64,000 nt of DNA from Sapria himalayana (taxonomy: Eukaryota > Streptophyta > Magnoliopsida > Malpighiales > Rafflesiaceae): positions 1 to 64,000 of the forward strand of contig JAREIK010002678.1 in the NCBI GenBank assembly GCA_029783825.1, read 5' to 3'. Positions 40,423 through 53,075 of this stretch are shown here, one piece after another (within the stretch, counting starts at the first letter, position 1; each line of letters begins with the position of its first letter). Position numbers and translations under genes: made by a program. The notes beneath the pieces were generated by a model. It did no database searches and was not told the origin of the DNA. It saw only the letters and a program-made list of their open reading frames with translations.

Positions 40423-41140
40423 CACTAAATTAAAAAGCAGATATTGCTTAGTAAATTTTCCAAGCTAAATGGGATTTTTCTTTCATTAAAATATAATAAC
40501 GATGGACTAACAATAGAAATTATCTCAAGCTAAAGTCATCGTCACAAAATATTAATGATAGAAAAAAAATTCTCTAGCAAATTTTTTAATGATTAAAATT
40601 TTCTAGCTAATTATATTTTTTTCTTCCTAATTTTAATCATAATTAAGAACATTAATTAATAATTTTCAACTGAATTTGTACAAAAAAACTTCTAACTAAA
40701 TTAGTGAGGGAAAATTCCATATCTATTTTCATTACTATGTTTTTATCACAATTTTGTTTTTTATAAAAAATTTGATCACGTATTTTTAAATTTTTAAATA
40801 AAATTTAATAAAAATATATACTATAAATCGTTTTTTATCATTAACAAATCAAAAAATAGATCAAAAATAATTATGATACAAAAGTTACATGGTTAAAACA
40901 AATACATAATACAGGTGTATAATCATTTAAAACTAAATCATCTTAATCATTAGTTTGTGCATTTGTGCAAGGCTCTCTTTCGTGGCTACTCTACTGGAAT
41001 TCAGTGTGTTATTAATCTCATCAAGGCTACTAACTGTGACTCCATATAAGTTATTTGATATTGCATTGCATTTTTCATTTCTTTCAACTCATCATTCACT
41101 TCTTTCATTTTCTGCTTATAGATCAATTCAAACTTAAATG
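40423..41140. mobile_element. CACTA left end plus TNPA-like C-terminal exon (element 3)
   Basis: It opens CACTAAATTAAAAAGC, with subterminal AGCTAA motifs to about 40720. The stretch 40935-41135 matches 52610-52800 and 18490-18650 (shared AACTGTGACTCCATATA and ATTTCTTTCA), that is the minus-strand C-terminal part of the TNPA-like gene. The whole triplicated island unit found between these parts in copies 1 and 2 is absent. After about 41140 CACTA similarity ends and other sequence follows. No open frame survives. Confidence 0.65.
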
Positions 41141-41835
41141 ATAAAAGGATAACAACTTATTAATTAAGCAAAAATTATAGACATGATCATCACTTATATA
41201 TAGCATTTACCAATATGCATAAGGTATACTTATTGAAAGAATTATGGAATTTTCAGTACATATATAGCATTTACTCATCATTCTGCAAAATTTCATCCAT
41301 AAAACAAATATTGAATAGCCAACAGATTTCTTTACAACATGGAAGAAATAAAATAATTACCCAGTAGCTGTTGGAATCATCTTATAGAGAGAATCTAATA
41401 ATAGATTGCTAACCACTACTGGAACCATATGGAACATCTTGAGAATGAAGCCTATATTTAACTTTTTAATGCATCAGCTTTAGAAGTGACCCATACATAA
41501 TCTGGATGAAGAAATCATCATTATTCAGATGAAAATCTTTTAGTTTATTGAACTTCCATGAACTATAATCGAACATCATATTTAAAACTCATGATGCATT
41601 TTGGTTTTGAACAATAAGGATCAGAAAACACAATAAAAAATTTAATGTGCATAAAATATAGAGCTCATGAAATATTTTGGCTTCCAGTCCGACAATTTTT
41701 CCCATTACTGATTCCATCAACTAGGTATATCTTTTGAATTCACCTGCAACGTGGGTGGATTCTTTGTTTCTATCCTCAATTCCTTCTAAAGAAGTGATTG
41801 ATGCTGATGCGAAGGATGGCCGATTGATGTCTAAG
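41141..41835. other. No recognisable gene
   Basis: Sequence of ordinary complexity between the CACTA fragment and the topoisomerase II fragment. No conserved segment was recognised; upstream, less conserved topoisomerase sequence could be hidden here. Confidence 0.4.
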
Positions 41836-41839
41836 TTGA

Positions 41840-42806
41840 GATATTGAGAAATTGAAAACATCAAATAGATTCTTGGGTTGCAAAAGCATACGCAATATGA
41901 TAGTGTCAAAGCATTGACATAAGGTCATCTCATGATAATGGCAGATCAGGATCATGAAGACTCACACATTAAAGGTTTAATGGTCAATTTTATTCATTGT
42001 TTATGGTCATCTTTGCTTAGTTTAATGATTCTTATTTAAGTTTATCACCCTAATCATGAAGGCAATGCATACAAATGGAAGAGTTGTACACTTCTAAACC
42101 ATGCCCGAGTACAAGTCATGGATAGAAAGCTTAAGAGGTAATGCAAAGGGTTGGATGATAAAGTACTACAAGCTAGGAACAAGCATAAATAGTGAGGGGG
42201 AGGGGGGAGTATTTCAAGTAGCTACAGAGAGACAAGAAGGATTTTCTATGGATAGATGAACATGATATGGATGTGATAGAGATTGCCTTCAGCAAGAAAA
42301 ACATGGTTTCAACACTTTGAGCTAGGAAAATACCTTGATCATAAGGGGTAGTTTATAAGATACAGAGACTTCATCAACAAGGAGTTTTTTTTATTTTTCA
42401 TGCATGATCTTCAAAGATCAATCCCCTCCATGGTCGATGGCCTAAAGTCAGTCCAAAGAAAGATCCTTTTTGCCTGTTTCAAGAAGAACATACTCAAAGA
42501 AGAAAAACTAGTCTAGCTGGGAGGTATGATGATGAAGATCATTGTTTATCAAAATGGTGAACATAGACTGTAAAGTACCATCATTGGTATGGCACAAAAT
42601 TTTGTTGGCAGCAGCAACATTAATGTTCTTTCTTCAAAAGGATTGTTTGGCAGTAGGAGCATGGGAGGTAAAGATCATGCAAGCCCAAGATATATATCAA
42701 CCCACTTGTCTCCCATCACAAGATTCTTGTTCCCAAAAGATGATGACAATATCCTTGATTACTTGAATGAAGATGGGACCTTGGTTGAACCTGTAAGGCA
42801 TGATTG
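41840..42806 (+). pseudogene. DNA topoisomerase II fragment
   Basis: Segments in order match the central part of eukaryotic type II topoisomerase. NIK-stop-ILGLQKHTQYDSVK and GHLMIMADQDHEDSHIKGLM (41850-41980) are the Toprim region; the usual DQDHDG acidic motif has become DQDHED. FITLIMKAMHTNGRVV, TMPEYKSWIESLRGNAKGW and KYYK-LGTS follow, then DLQRSIPSMVDGLK and QRKILFACFKKN (42408-42490). The frame 42589-42807 reads MAQNFVGSSNIN, then GGKDHASPRYISTHLSP with the strand-cleaving Tyr in PRYI. It ends LNEDGTLVEP. Several stops and shifts and the missing ATPase and C-terminal parts show a dead fragment. No intron is obvious in this stretch. It lies between CACTA left-end sequence and a TPP2 fragment, possibly captured. 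Confidence 0.85.
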
Positions 42807-43246
42807 ATGCAGATGGAATAAAAAAAATTTAAGACCAAGCCAAGGGTCCCATGGGTTCTTGGGCTTTGAAAGCACCCAAGAGAAAGAATAGTAAAAAAAG
42901 CAAAAAAAAAAAAGAGATGCAGCAGGTGGATAATAGAAGAGGCAAAAAAGGAATGAGATTTCGATCAAAGCAACGAAGGTTGCTCTGGTCAGAATGAGAT
43001 TTCAAAGAACAATGGCATATGAATATAAATATATCTTGTTAACTTCAATGAGCCCATGGCCTGTAGATAGTTTATCATCAGGCAACTTAGAAATAGGAAT
43101 TGATTTATTCTTTAAAGCCTTCCTTACAACATATGGACCCACGAGAATACATAGGGTCTACACAATGGTGTGTAGAGAACATCAATTTCTACACAAATAA
43201 CACACCAAAATAAAAAAAAATATATGTAATTAAAAAGCACATAGCT
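42807..43246. other. No recognisable gene
   Basis: The plus strand has a Lys-rich stretch (about 42880-42960) and an open frame at 42994-43200 that I do not recognise; the first may be a decayed basic tail, but nothing ties it to topoisomerase II with confidence. Confidence 0.35.
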
Positions 43247-44035
43247 TCATTGCACTAATGAGCTATGAATTCCTCCACAAGTAGATGGGGAGGTCATTGA
43301 TGTTCCATTCATCAGCATGCACTTTTTGAGAGTCCATGTGGGCACTGGAGTCACAGCAGCACCAGGAGCACTTATGCTGATCCCAACACCACCATCAGCT
43401 ATTGGCCCTCTACTCGACTGGCATCCAGCTTCAATTGTTAAATAGCTATAGCTCATACTTCATTAACACGATCAATAAAACAATCATAATCTAGAAGTAA
43501 AGTGGCCTCGCCAAATCTCATATTGATGAGATCACATTTATGCTACATAAAAGCAAGTATTTTCACCATGTGAATATCATTATCTAGAGTAAATACGAAT
43601 GACTAATAAAAGTTAGCCAACCTCCACTACATCTATTAGGGCTCATGTCAAGCTGGTCCCTATTTCCATTAATCTCAAGCATGAGTCTCCAAACATGCAT
43701 GATACTATTTGTGCCCCAGGTAAAATTCCATTGAGCAATGACTCCTTATATTGAAAAGAGAGATGAGAATTTAAAACCACCATGAAGGAATAAACTAACA
43801 GCAGTAGACAAGTGTGATATATGTGGGTGAAATGCAGTAGCAATAGTAGCAACATATGTACCATGAGCATAGGAATCAGTTATGAATCTCAAAGTATTTC
43901 CCTCATCATAAATATTAAAGCAAATGTACAAACATCTAGCCTGTTAAATATTCCAAATTTCCTTTTCTCCCTGAAAGTGTAATTCACATCGCATCACAAT
44001 ACAACCCAATGATGTCCATCTATAGGAACACTATG
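43247..44035 (-). pseudogene. Tripeptidyl peptidase II (subtilase) fragment
   Basis: Minus-strand segments follow plant TPP2 order. Near 43990-43880 are FREKRKFGIF and YDEGNTLRFITDS. HGTYVATIATAFHP (about 43870-43830) holds the catalytic His. ESLLNGILPGAQIVSCMFGD follows a residual intron ending AATATAAG. ALIDVVE is separated from HKCDLINMRFGEATLLLDY by an intron-like stretch with GT and AG borders (about 43622-43550). After VNEV some 60 residues are missing, including the oxyanion Asn region (AGNSGP in the family). [20 protein letters not shown] and [16 protein letters not shown] keep the catalytic Ser. TPP2 is a large cytosolic exopeptidase; this is a small broken piece. Retained introns point to a DNA-level copy, not an mRNA-derived one. 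Confidence 0.87.
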
Positions 44036-44315
44036 CACAAATAATCAAGAAACAAAGAACATACGTAGCTAATTGCTATAAATGGTTAATGGATCTCAAT
44101 AAAAATCCTTAAAAAAGCAATGAAATTCAAGATATACGATGCAAAACTTCAAGAAAAGCAAAACTAGAAAAAATGCTAGTTTATGAATATTGTCTTTCAT
44201 ATTGTTATGGTTTATATTTTTTAAATTTCTCATTAAACATTTATGATTATGAGTTTGTATGAGTTTTTTATGAGTTTACTTTTTAACATGAAATCAAAGG
44301 AAGTGGATTGAGTGT

Positions 44316-44467
44316 GCAATAATAGTGTGACACATCATGTGGTTGTCTGGCATGCAATGATAGGGTGACACATCATGTGGTAGTCTAGCATGCAATAATA
44401 GAGTGTCACCTCATGTGGTAGTCTGGCATGCAATCATAGGGTGACACATCATGTGGCAGTCTGACAT
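44316..44467. repeat. 38-bp minisatellite, four units
   Basis: Four adjacent 38-bp units start at 44316, 44354, 44392 and 44430. Each holds GTGACACATCATGTGG and GTCTGGCATGCAAT with few changes. Looser copies of parts of the unit (CATGTG, AGTCTGGCATG) continue to about 44640. Confidence 0.9.
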
Positions 44468-44777
44468 GCACCACATGAAAGTCAGTCATGTGTCGGTGGT
44501 AGTCTGGAATGTACCACATGCGTGTGTGCAGCAGTCTCAATGTGTATGTAGTGTGACACAAATCAGGTGGCAGTTTGGCATGTGCCATGTGATAGTGTGC
44601 ACAGTGGATGCGTGTGTGGAATGGTAGTGGGCACTTATATGCATGTAGTGTGTTATGTTTGTGTGCAAAATAAATATATAATTTATCAACTACTTCTAAA
44701 CTTGTTAAATCATATTATAATCACTCATCTCAAATATATATAAATATATCAATAAGTATAAAAGATCATGGAAAATA

Positions 44778-45185
44778 TTAAATAGTTGAAAAAATGGGTA
44801 TAACTAGCAAAATCATGGAGCTTCTTGACAATAGTTTTGGAAGATAACTTTGATTGTTTGATATTCTGCAAAACAAGACTTCATAATTAGAAATATGAGT
44901 GTGTTTAACAAGAACATTTTGAAAGTTGTAAAAAATTTGTTTTTGGGGTACAGGAGCATGAAGATCGGAGTTCACTTCATAAGACCATCCATTAATCAGA
45001 TGGTCAAAAACAAAGAACTCAATGGCATCAATAGCATCAAAGGACTCATCAGAGGCATCATTAAGAGAGACTAAGTTGGTTAATCCAAGAGTTGAATTTT
45101 CTACCTCACTTTCATCACCACTCCCTGGATCTTCAACTTTCATAGCATTAATTTCAGTTTCAGGCAAGAAGACATGTCTTTGCAT
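44778..45185 (-). pseudogene. Unidentified open frame, possible captured exon
   Basis: It is open for 135 residues with an acidic start (VEDPGSGDESEVENSTLG) and a regular-looking middle (FDAIDAIEFFVFDHLINGWS). The composition looks like real coding sequence up to about FYNFQN (near 44925) and then changes, which suggests an exon ending there. I do not recognise the family. It stands beside topoisomerase II and TPP2 fragments, so a third captured gene piece is plausible. Confidence 0.4.
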
Positions 45186-45189
45186 ATTT

Positions 45190-48100
45190 CCAAATGAAAA
45201 TTCAGAATGATTGCATATTTCCTGGATCTTACCTGTCTTTGAAGATGATAGTATTTAGTCAGAAAAGCATTATGTGAGGGCAGAGAAATGAGCCATTTTT
45301 GCTACCTGAAACCCTTTCAATCATACAAATAGTTATGGAGCATGCTGATGATGGAAGGAGATATAGCTCCCAAAATCTCTAAATTAAAATTTCAATGAGT
45401 CCCATGTCATTTAAGTTTGATACATTCTAATACATTAATAGAATCTATCACAACAGGAAAAGCATGATTAGAAAAATGGTAGCTTGTACAAGCTCTTATA
45501 ATGCTTCTTCATGCCTATTTACTCTTTAGGTTGTGTTTGATTGGATAGAATTTGAGGGGGATATGATTTGATGATATTATAACAAAGTAGGATTAATAAT
45601 CTCATTTCATATTTACAAATATTATGAATTACCATGCAATATACTTAGATATTGAGATTTAAAACACTTATTTTACACATTTATCTGACAATCTCTATAA
45701 ATGAGAGATTTCCTAATAGTTTATAGTAATTTATAAGTAACAACCAATGATAATTGATATATTTTCAAATCCAATTTTAAAATTCTTGTGGAATTCAAAT
45801 AATGGATGAATATGTTCTTCCATTTGGTCTTCAATTTTATGACTTATTCAAATGTTAAAATAAATATATGTTACTATCTAATAAGATATCACAATTTTAT
45901 GTGATAACAAAAATGTGTCCAAATTCTAAGAATACTAATTCTCGAATTCAAGATTTATTATGATTGATTTCTTCAATCTTTTGAGGTAAGATTATCAATA
46001 TAAGATACTTGTACAATTTGTTTTCTTATCTAGTCTTCATATTTTAAATGCTTCCACATATTATGATAAGATAAGATAGATATGGAGATCACATTCATAC
46101 CCAAGTACACAAGGCTCTCGCTTTAACAAGATATACAAAAAAAGATAAATATCTCAACAATTTTACTTGATAACTTTGAAGAGACTGTGTTTGAAGAGAC
46201 TATGAAATACAAAAAATTTTCGAGTGATCAATCATCTTAATATATTATTCTCTCATAAACAAATTTAACTTCAAAGTTATTATGAAAACCATTATTAGTA
46301 TTTATATAATTACACAATACATTTGTAAAAGAGAATTATTAGTATGCAATCCTTCATCCATCTAATCCTACCACCCAAAGATTCGTAAATGTTAGTTTAA
46401 GCTAACACCCAATGTAGAGTCAATCATCTTTATATCATAGTTCATTAGCATTTTCTTGTGAATAAGAGTGAAAGTAAAACTTTAGGTTGAGATTGCTCTA
46501 AACAAAAAACATTTAGAGCTAAGGTTATAAAAAAGGGTAGCCTACATTACTTTTAAGGCATGCTCTAATGTAGCCCTTTTGTGGAGTACATTTCTTGTGA
46601 ATCACTGAATGATATAGAATAACTGCCAAGATAACCAAAATAGAGATATCAAATTAACAAAATAAATGTTAAAAATTTTTATAAAAATCAAATTTCATTT
46701 ATACATTACTATACCATAAGTTCCATCTTCTTCCATTCAAAAATATCACTGCATCAATAGATCTCTTGGTTTCATACCCATACAAGTGGAGGGTCTAGTT
46801 AATTAACTAATCCAAATCACACATTATACAATTTAAACTTGAGATTAAGAAAACCCATAAACATATACACAGTACATTATGGCTTGAATTATAGCTAAAA
46901 TAACAAATTAAATACAAACTAAAAGCACACTTAGCAAAGAAGTAAAATTAAACCAAATGGATAATTAACATATTTAGTGAATGTTTGGTAAATAACTTGA
47001 ATTAATAAATCAAAAAATATTTTTATTTATTATCATTATAACTTATGAGTGTAAATATATTAAGTAAATAACTCTATAAATTTTATGGTGATTCTATCAA
47101 GCAAGATTCTGTTTGTAGAGATATAGCTTGCTTTTTTAACTCCACGACTCATTGGCAACAATTGTTCATCTAACCAGGGAAGCCATTCATTGTACAACTG
47201 CTTGTGAATACAATTAGTATGCCCATCAAGCTCCTCCACCACTCCGCCTAGGTAGAAATAGAAGTCCCATCTACTAGAAGAATACAGATCAATTTTCTAT
47301 CAAGAAGTTAAGAAAATTTTAAGAAGATGAGAAATTATATAGTAGAACCTTACTCATATTTCAAAGAAAACAAAGACATGAGAGTTTGGAAAATGACTTC
47401 ACAAGTACCATCAACAATACCAATAACTATAAAAGCAAGATGATCATACCAACACTGAAAACAAATTTTCTCACTTTGAAAGATGAAGCAAACAAGCTAC
47501 AAACCACAGTTCTCAGAACTTAAAGTGACTCCACCATGACTACACCAATCCTTTGTTTCCTTGTAAAGTCGCAACCCTGTAATGTTTGGTGCTAATACTA
47601 AGCATAAATTAAACTCACAACCACATTTAAAACATGCTAAGGAGTTGGAAACAGGATAGATATTACCTTTCTGACAACCAAATTTTTTCTAAGGAAAGGA
47701 TGCAATAACATTAGATGTCATTGCATCTGCATAAAATTTATGAAACATTCTATATCTTTTATTGTTAATCCTCTTTGAAATGCATAATCTGGAAGGATAA
47801 AAGCATAGAGTAATGACGAAGAAGAAACTCTATGTGTCAATGAAGAGTACAAATATAGAGAAATGTTGTTAGTAAGATACCTTAAGAAAAATCATTTCCC
47901 AATAAGAAATGGGCGCAAAACCCTTTGCTAGATTTGGGCACTCCTTTAATACAACACTCAGTAGAGAACGAATCTATCTAGATGCATCTTCTGAACTATT
48001 TACACCCAACTGCATAGAATGATTGTAGTTATAGTTATAAGGATGAAGAAGACCTGTATAGCATAAAAATGATACATACCTTAAGCTGATCATGGTGATT

Positions 48101-48552
48101 TAAAGTAATGTATAGTGTGAAAATGAAGAATACCTGTAAATAGAAGATGAAGATGAAAATCAGAAAATAGGCAAAAACACTCGGAGTTTGGAGAAAGATA
48201 AATCAGTACTCGCATGCACTTACTTTTCTATTAACAGTTACTTTGTCATTATCAATGATATGGATGCATGAGTCTATTATTATGCTTCTAACTAGTTCCT
48301 GATATGAAGCTTCGATTAGCCATGTTGACGAAGAAAAAAATGCAACCAAAACCATGAAGCCATGAATTCGAGAAGACAACTAATTTCTAGTAATATTCAT
48401 AATGTCTGCCAAACTATAATGAAGATTTAAGCATTTAACAAGCATAATTACCACATTTTTTGAAACTAGTATTGACTTGAAACACTTGAGATTATTTTCT
48501 TCATACAGATAAGAAAATTGTTTAAGTGCATATATGCCTAGCCCTATAATTT
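45190..48552. other. Long stretch without identifiable gene
   Basis: AT-rich but of ordinary complexity. A minus-strand frame at 47060-47242 (HKQLYNEWLPWLDEQLLP) has a protein-like look but I cannot place it. GGTTGTGTTTGATTGGATAG near 45531 resembles the end of a small hAT-like element, without a matching partner end found by eye. Nothing else is supported. Confidence 0.4.
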
Positions 48553-48555
48553 TTA
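48553..48555. other. Target-site duplication, left (TTA)
   Basis: TTA directly before CACTACAAAAA; it is repeated at 62089-62091 after the right end. Confidence 0.85.
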
Positions 48556-49020
48556 CACTACAAAAAAAATCCCATATAGCTAGGGACAATTACCTAGCTA
48601 AATGAGCATTTTCCACAACTAAACGGGATATAGCGACAGATTACCAATAGATCGGTTCCTTATCTAAAGTGCTCCTTACTAAAGTTTAGTAAGAGAAAGT
48701 GTCCCTAGCTAAAAAGTTATAGACGGAAAAATCTCTTGCTAAAAAAGACAAATTCCCTAGCTAAATTAGCAAGTTAAATGAGATTTTCTATCATTAAACT
48801 AAATAACGATGGAAGATTCCCAAGCTAAAGTATTGGACGCTAAATTTTAGTGACGGAAATAGTCCCTAGCTAAATAAATTTAGTGACGGAAAAATCCATT
48901 GCTAAATTTAAGATTTCCCCAGCTAAATTAGCTAGGGAAAATTCCCTAGCTAAATTAGCATGAGATCTTTCCCTTGCTAATTTAGCAATAGATTATTTCC
49001 CTAGCTATTTTAATTTCAAA
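48556..49020. repeat. Left subterminal region of copy 2
   Basis: Dense direct and inverted copies of TAGCTAGGGA, CCCTAGCTAAAT and GACGGAAA. They include an 18-bp inverted pair at 48922-48939 and 48942-48959 with one mismatch. In En/Spm such repeats are where TNPA-type proteins bind; that role is inferred here. Confidence 0.75.
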
Positions 49021-49659
49021 ACTATTTTCAGAATTTAGTTTATTTAAAAATTTTTTAATTAAATAATTTTATATTTGTATATCAAATTGAAAAAAAATGA
49101 AATTATAAATAATTTATAATAAACAAAAAATAAAATCATTTAAGAACTTATTCTAATTCAATATTTTACATAATTAAAACAAAAAATAACAAAATTTTAT
49201 TACATCTTATTCATCAATGTATCTACCGACAGTGCATAAAGTATAATATATCCATTCATTGATGTTGCTTTCTCTCCCTCAGTCCTCCGATCATCATTTT
49301 TCTACTGTGACAAAGCTGTCCGAGTCACGACGCGTAATGTCTAGTGAAAATCTCATCACTTATACAAGCTTTGTTTGAGGAACAATGCAGTATTATATCT
49401 GTAAGAAATTTAAACCACTCAGTCAAATTAAAAAAAGTTATGTTTTGATAATATATAATTCTGGAGTATATATGTAAATATATACTAGCATTTCACTCGG
49501 ACATATATTACTACAGTATATGTACATAAAAACAACAGTATTATGTGTACATATAAATTGACTACAAATATACTCAGTATATATGTACATAAAATACTAC
49601 AGTATTATATGTACGTATATACTGACATTATTCATACATATATATATCATATTTGGTGA

Positions 49660-50045
49660 TGTTGCTGCTCTTCCCACTGCCACTGCTACTGCCACTATCA
49701 CTGACACTGCCAATACAACTGTTATTGTCAATGATGTCATCGATGCTGCCGATGCCGCCGCCGCCGCCGCTGGTTGCTGTGGTGGTTGCCTCCACCCCTG
49801 CTGCCTATGCTACTACTGGATGCCGTAGCTACCACAACTATCATTATCGCCACTACCACCACTACTGCCACTGCCGCCTCTACTTACGGTGTTGCCGCTG
49901 CTTCTGGTGCAGCCACTGCTACCACCGCTGCCAGTTCCACCACTGCCACTTCCACTGCTGTAGTTGCTGCTTCCCCCGCCGCTGCAACCACTGTAGTTGC
50001 TGTCACCACTGTCGCCACTCCCACTACTGCTACTGCTACTGATAA
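49660..50045. repeat. GC-rich trinucleotide island 1 of copy 2
   Basis: Imperfect GCC, GCT, ACC and ACT triplets with a short GCCGCCGCCGCCGCCGCTG run near 49755; flanked by ATATATATCATATTTGGTG and GATAATAGGTGTTTACATAC. Confidence 0.9.
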
Positions 50046-50804
50046 TAGGTGTTTACATACCTATAATAGGCTAAAACTCTACCTAAAAAATTCGAAGACA
50101 CACAGACATATTCAGAGATATATAAAAATAGTTATTATAGACATGAACAAACACAAATTAAAGTTGATTGTCATACAGCTTAAATTAAAATTAATTAAAT
50201 AATTTATATTTTTATATTAAATTTAATAAAAAGAGAAACTATAAATGAAAATTTTAAATTAAACAAAAAATTCATTTAATAACATATTCTAATACAAATA
50301 TTTTAAACAACTAAAACAAAAAAATTACAAAAATTATATTACATCTTATTAATCAATGTATCTACTAACTGTGCATAAAGTAGAATCTATCAATGCATTG
50401 ACGTTGCTTTCTCTCCCTCTTCTCCTCCGATCACCACCTTTCTGCTGCGAAAAAGCTATCCTGATGCAACAGGGCTTCATATCCGTTGAAAAATTTCTTC
50501 CACTTATACTAGCTTTCGTATGGGAAAGAATACGATGCACTTTGTAAGAAATTTAAACCACTAAATCAAATCAAAATAAATTTAAAAAAAATTATGTTTT
50601 TTGATAAATATATATTACTACAGTAAAAATGTATATTATACTAGCATTTCACTCGTACATATTACTACAGTATTTGTACATATTAATTACCGTATTATGC
50701 ATAAAAATATACTGAGTACATACTCAGTATATATGACATAAAATACTATAGAATTATATTGTACGTATATACTAACTATATACGTACGTATATACCACAT
50801 TTGT

Positions 50805-51175
50805 TGTCGTCTGCTCCCGCTGTCGATGCTGCTCCTATCATTGATGCCACTACCACTACAGCTACTGTTGGTGTTGCCACTACTACTGGTGCTACTGCCA
50901 CTAACACCGCTGCTGCTACTGCTACCACTGCCACTACTGTCGCCTCTGCCACTGCTGCCGCTACATCTACTCTAGCTGCTATTATTGCTGATGCCGTCAC
51001 TACCACTGATGCTGCCACAAAGGCCGCTGCTACCTCCGCTGCAGCCGTTGCTGCCTCCACTACAGCCGCCGCCGCTGCTTCCGCTGTGCCACTAGCTCTT
51101 CTGCCGCCGCTACTACCATTACCGTCACTGTAGTTGTTGTCGTAGCTACCGCTCCTACCGCTGCTATTGCTACTA
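50805..51175. repeat. GC-rich trinucleotide island 2 of copy 2
   Basis: About 370 bp of the same triplet type after TATACCACATTTGTTGTC and before AAATAGGCTTTTACATACC. Confidence 0.9.
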
Positions 51176-51964
51176 AATAGGCTTTTACATACCTATAGGC
51201 TAAAACTCTACCCAAAAATTCAGAGAAACACAAACATAGTCACAGATATATAAAATAGTTATTATAGACAAGAACAAATAAAAATTAAAGTTTATTTTCA
51301 TTCAGTTTCAAACAAAATTTAATTAAATAATTTGATTTTTTAAATTAAATTTAATAAAAACAGAAACATAAATAAAAATTTTAAATTAAACAAAAAAAAT
51401 TCATTTGATGACTTATTCTAATACAAATTTTTAAATAACTAAAACAAAAAATCACAAAATTATATTACATCTTATTAATCAATGTATCTACCGACAGTCC
51501 ATAAAGTATAATTATTCATGCATTGACGTTGCTTTAGCTCCCTCCGCTCCTCCACTCACTAACTCTTTTTTGCGAAAAAGATGTCCAGGTCATGGTGCAT
51601 CATGTTTTGTTGAAATATCTTTTTACTTATATAAGCTTCATATGGGAAAAAACATGTATCACATCTGTATGAAATTTAAATCACCCAATCAAATCAAAAT
51701 AAATAAAAAAAACTATGTTTTAATAAATATATATTGTTGTAGTAAATATGTACATATATACAAGCATTTCACTTGTACATATATTACTGTAGTATATTTA
51801 CATATAACTATAGTATTATGCATACATATATACTGAGTACATATATATACTTAGTATATATATGTACTAAGTACATAAAATACTTAGTACATATATACTG
51901 AGTACATAAAATACTATAGTATATATGTACGTATATACTGACTATATACGTATGTATATACCAC

Positions 51965-52105
51965 ATTTGTTGCCATGCCATTGCTACTGATCCCGCTGTC
52001 ACTGCCGCTCGTGCTGCTATTACTATTGCCACTGCCAGTGCCACTTTCTCTACCACCACTACCGTCGCTTCCATCGCTATCATCACTGCCTCTACTGCCA
52101 CTGTT
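51965..52105. repeat. GC-rich trinucleotide island 3 of copy 2 (short)
   Basis: About 140 bp of the same triplet type with the same flanks; the matching island in copy 1 is missing. Confidence 0.88.
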
Positions 52106-52559
52106 GAAAATAGGCTTTTATATACCTATAATAGGCTAAAACTCTACTTATAAAATTAGGAGACACAAAAACATATTAACAGATATATAAAAATAATTTT
52201 TATAGACATGAACAAACACAAATTAAGTTGATTGTCATACAGCTTCAAAGAAAATCTAAAAGATGTCCAGAAATTATATTTAGAGATAAAGAGAGTACAA
52301 AATAAAATGTTTTAAGAATAATAAAGATAAGATAAGCTAGCCCTCTTTTTGATAAAGTTGAAAATCAGTAAATATGAGACCCAAGCATTAGAATGACCGT
52401 GATAATGTCTGATGCTTTGAATCAAGATTTTTCTTGTCTCACATAATGTGTCCTACAAAGATTCTTAATTAGGTTAATCAAAAAAGCAAAGAACAAAACT
52501 AGAATAACAAAAATTGAAACCTGCAAAAAAAATATCATAATTATTTGCTACACATAGAA

Positions 52560-53075
52560 AAAAATAAATAGCAGTTCATAAATAATTTTCATACTTAATC
52601 ATCCTTATAATTTGTAGGGAATGCTAGCCTCTCCTGTGAGGATTCACAACTGGATCTTGTAATGCTATCTGTTCTGCCAATGTAGCTAACTGTGATTCCA
52701 TATAGGACATCTATAGTTGCGTTACATTCTTAATTTCTTTCATCTCATGGTTGATTTCTTTAATTTCTTGCATTTCTTTAATTTCTTGCATTTCTTCAAT
52801 CAAACTAGTATACTGCTCATCCTTATGTTCTTTAATTTCATATATTTCTTCCTTTAAATTAGATATTTGCTCATCCTTCTTTTTTATTTGGTGTCCATAA
52901 CTATAATACGTTCATTTGTTTCCAGTGCTTGTTGTTGGATCGACTCATCCATCATTGCTGAGATAGATGAATTAGAAGCATGACTACTACAACAAGATTC
53001 CACTCCCTTAGAGCCAATTTGGTACAATCACTACTTCTTTTGACCTCTACCATGACCACGTCCTTTAGGCACCAT
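52560..53075 (-). pseudogene. TNPA-like protein, internally deleted (copy 2)
   Basis: The minus strand begins near 53073 with MVPKGRGHGRGQKK followed by a stop, the N-terminus matching 20394 in copy 1. It then runs at once into the C-terminal coiled-coil part (SNSSISAMMDESIQQQ, later IKEMQEIKEI-type repeats near 52770-52740). The Transposase_24 core present in copy 1 (about 18900-20370) is absent, so about 1.5 kb was deleted at about 53040-53055. It cannot make a complete protein. Confidence 0.65.

Larger units (their letters stand above)
49046..52250. repeat. Roughly 1.1-kb unit in three tandem copies (copy 2)
   Basis: CATCTTA plus ATCAATGTATCTAC occurs at 49203, 50342 and 51468, spacings 1139 and 1126 bp. 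The order within each unit is the same as in copy 1, and all three units here keep a trinucleotide island. Confidence 0.92.

Noticed and set aside
42759..42968. Minus-strand frame with KPKNPWDPWLGL
   Set aside because: The first half is Phe/Leu from an A-rich stretch; no similarity recognised, and it is antisense to the end of the topoisomerase fragment.
45531..45600. Possible hAT-like small element starting GGTTGTGTTTGATTGG
   Set aside because: No matching inverted end or 8-bp duplication was found by eye.
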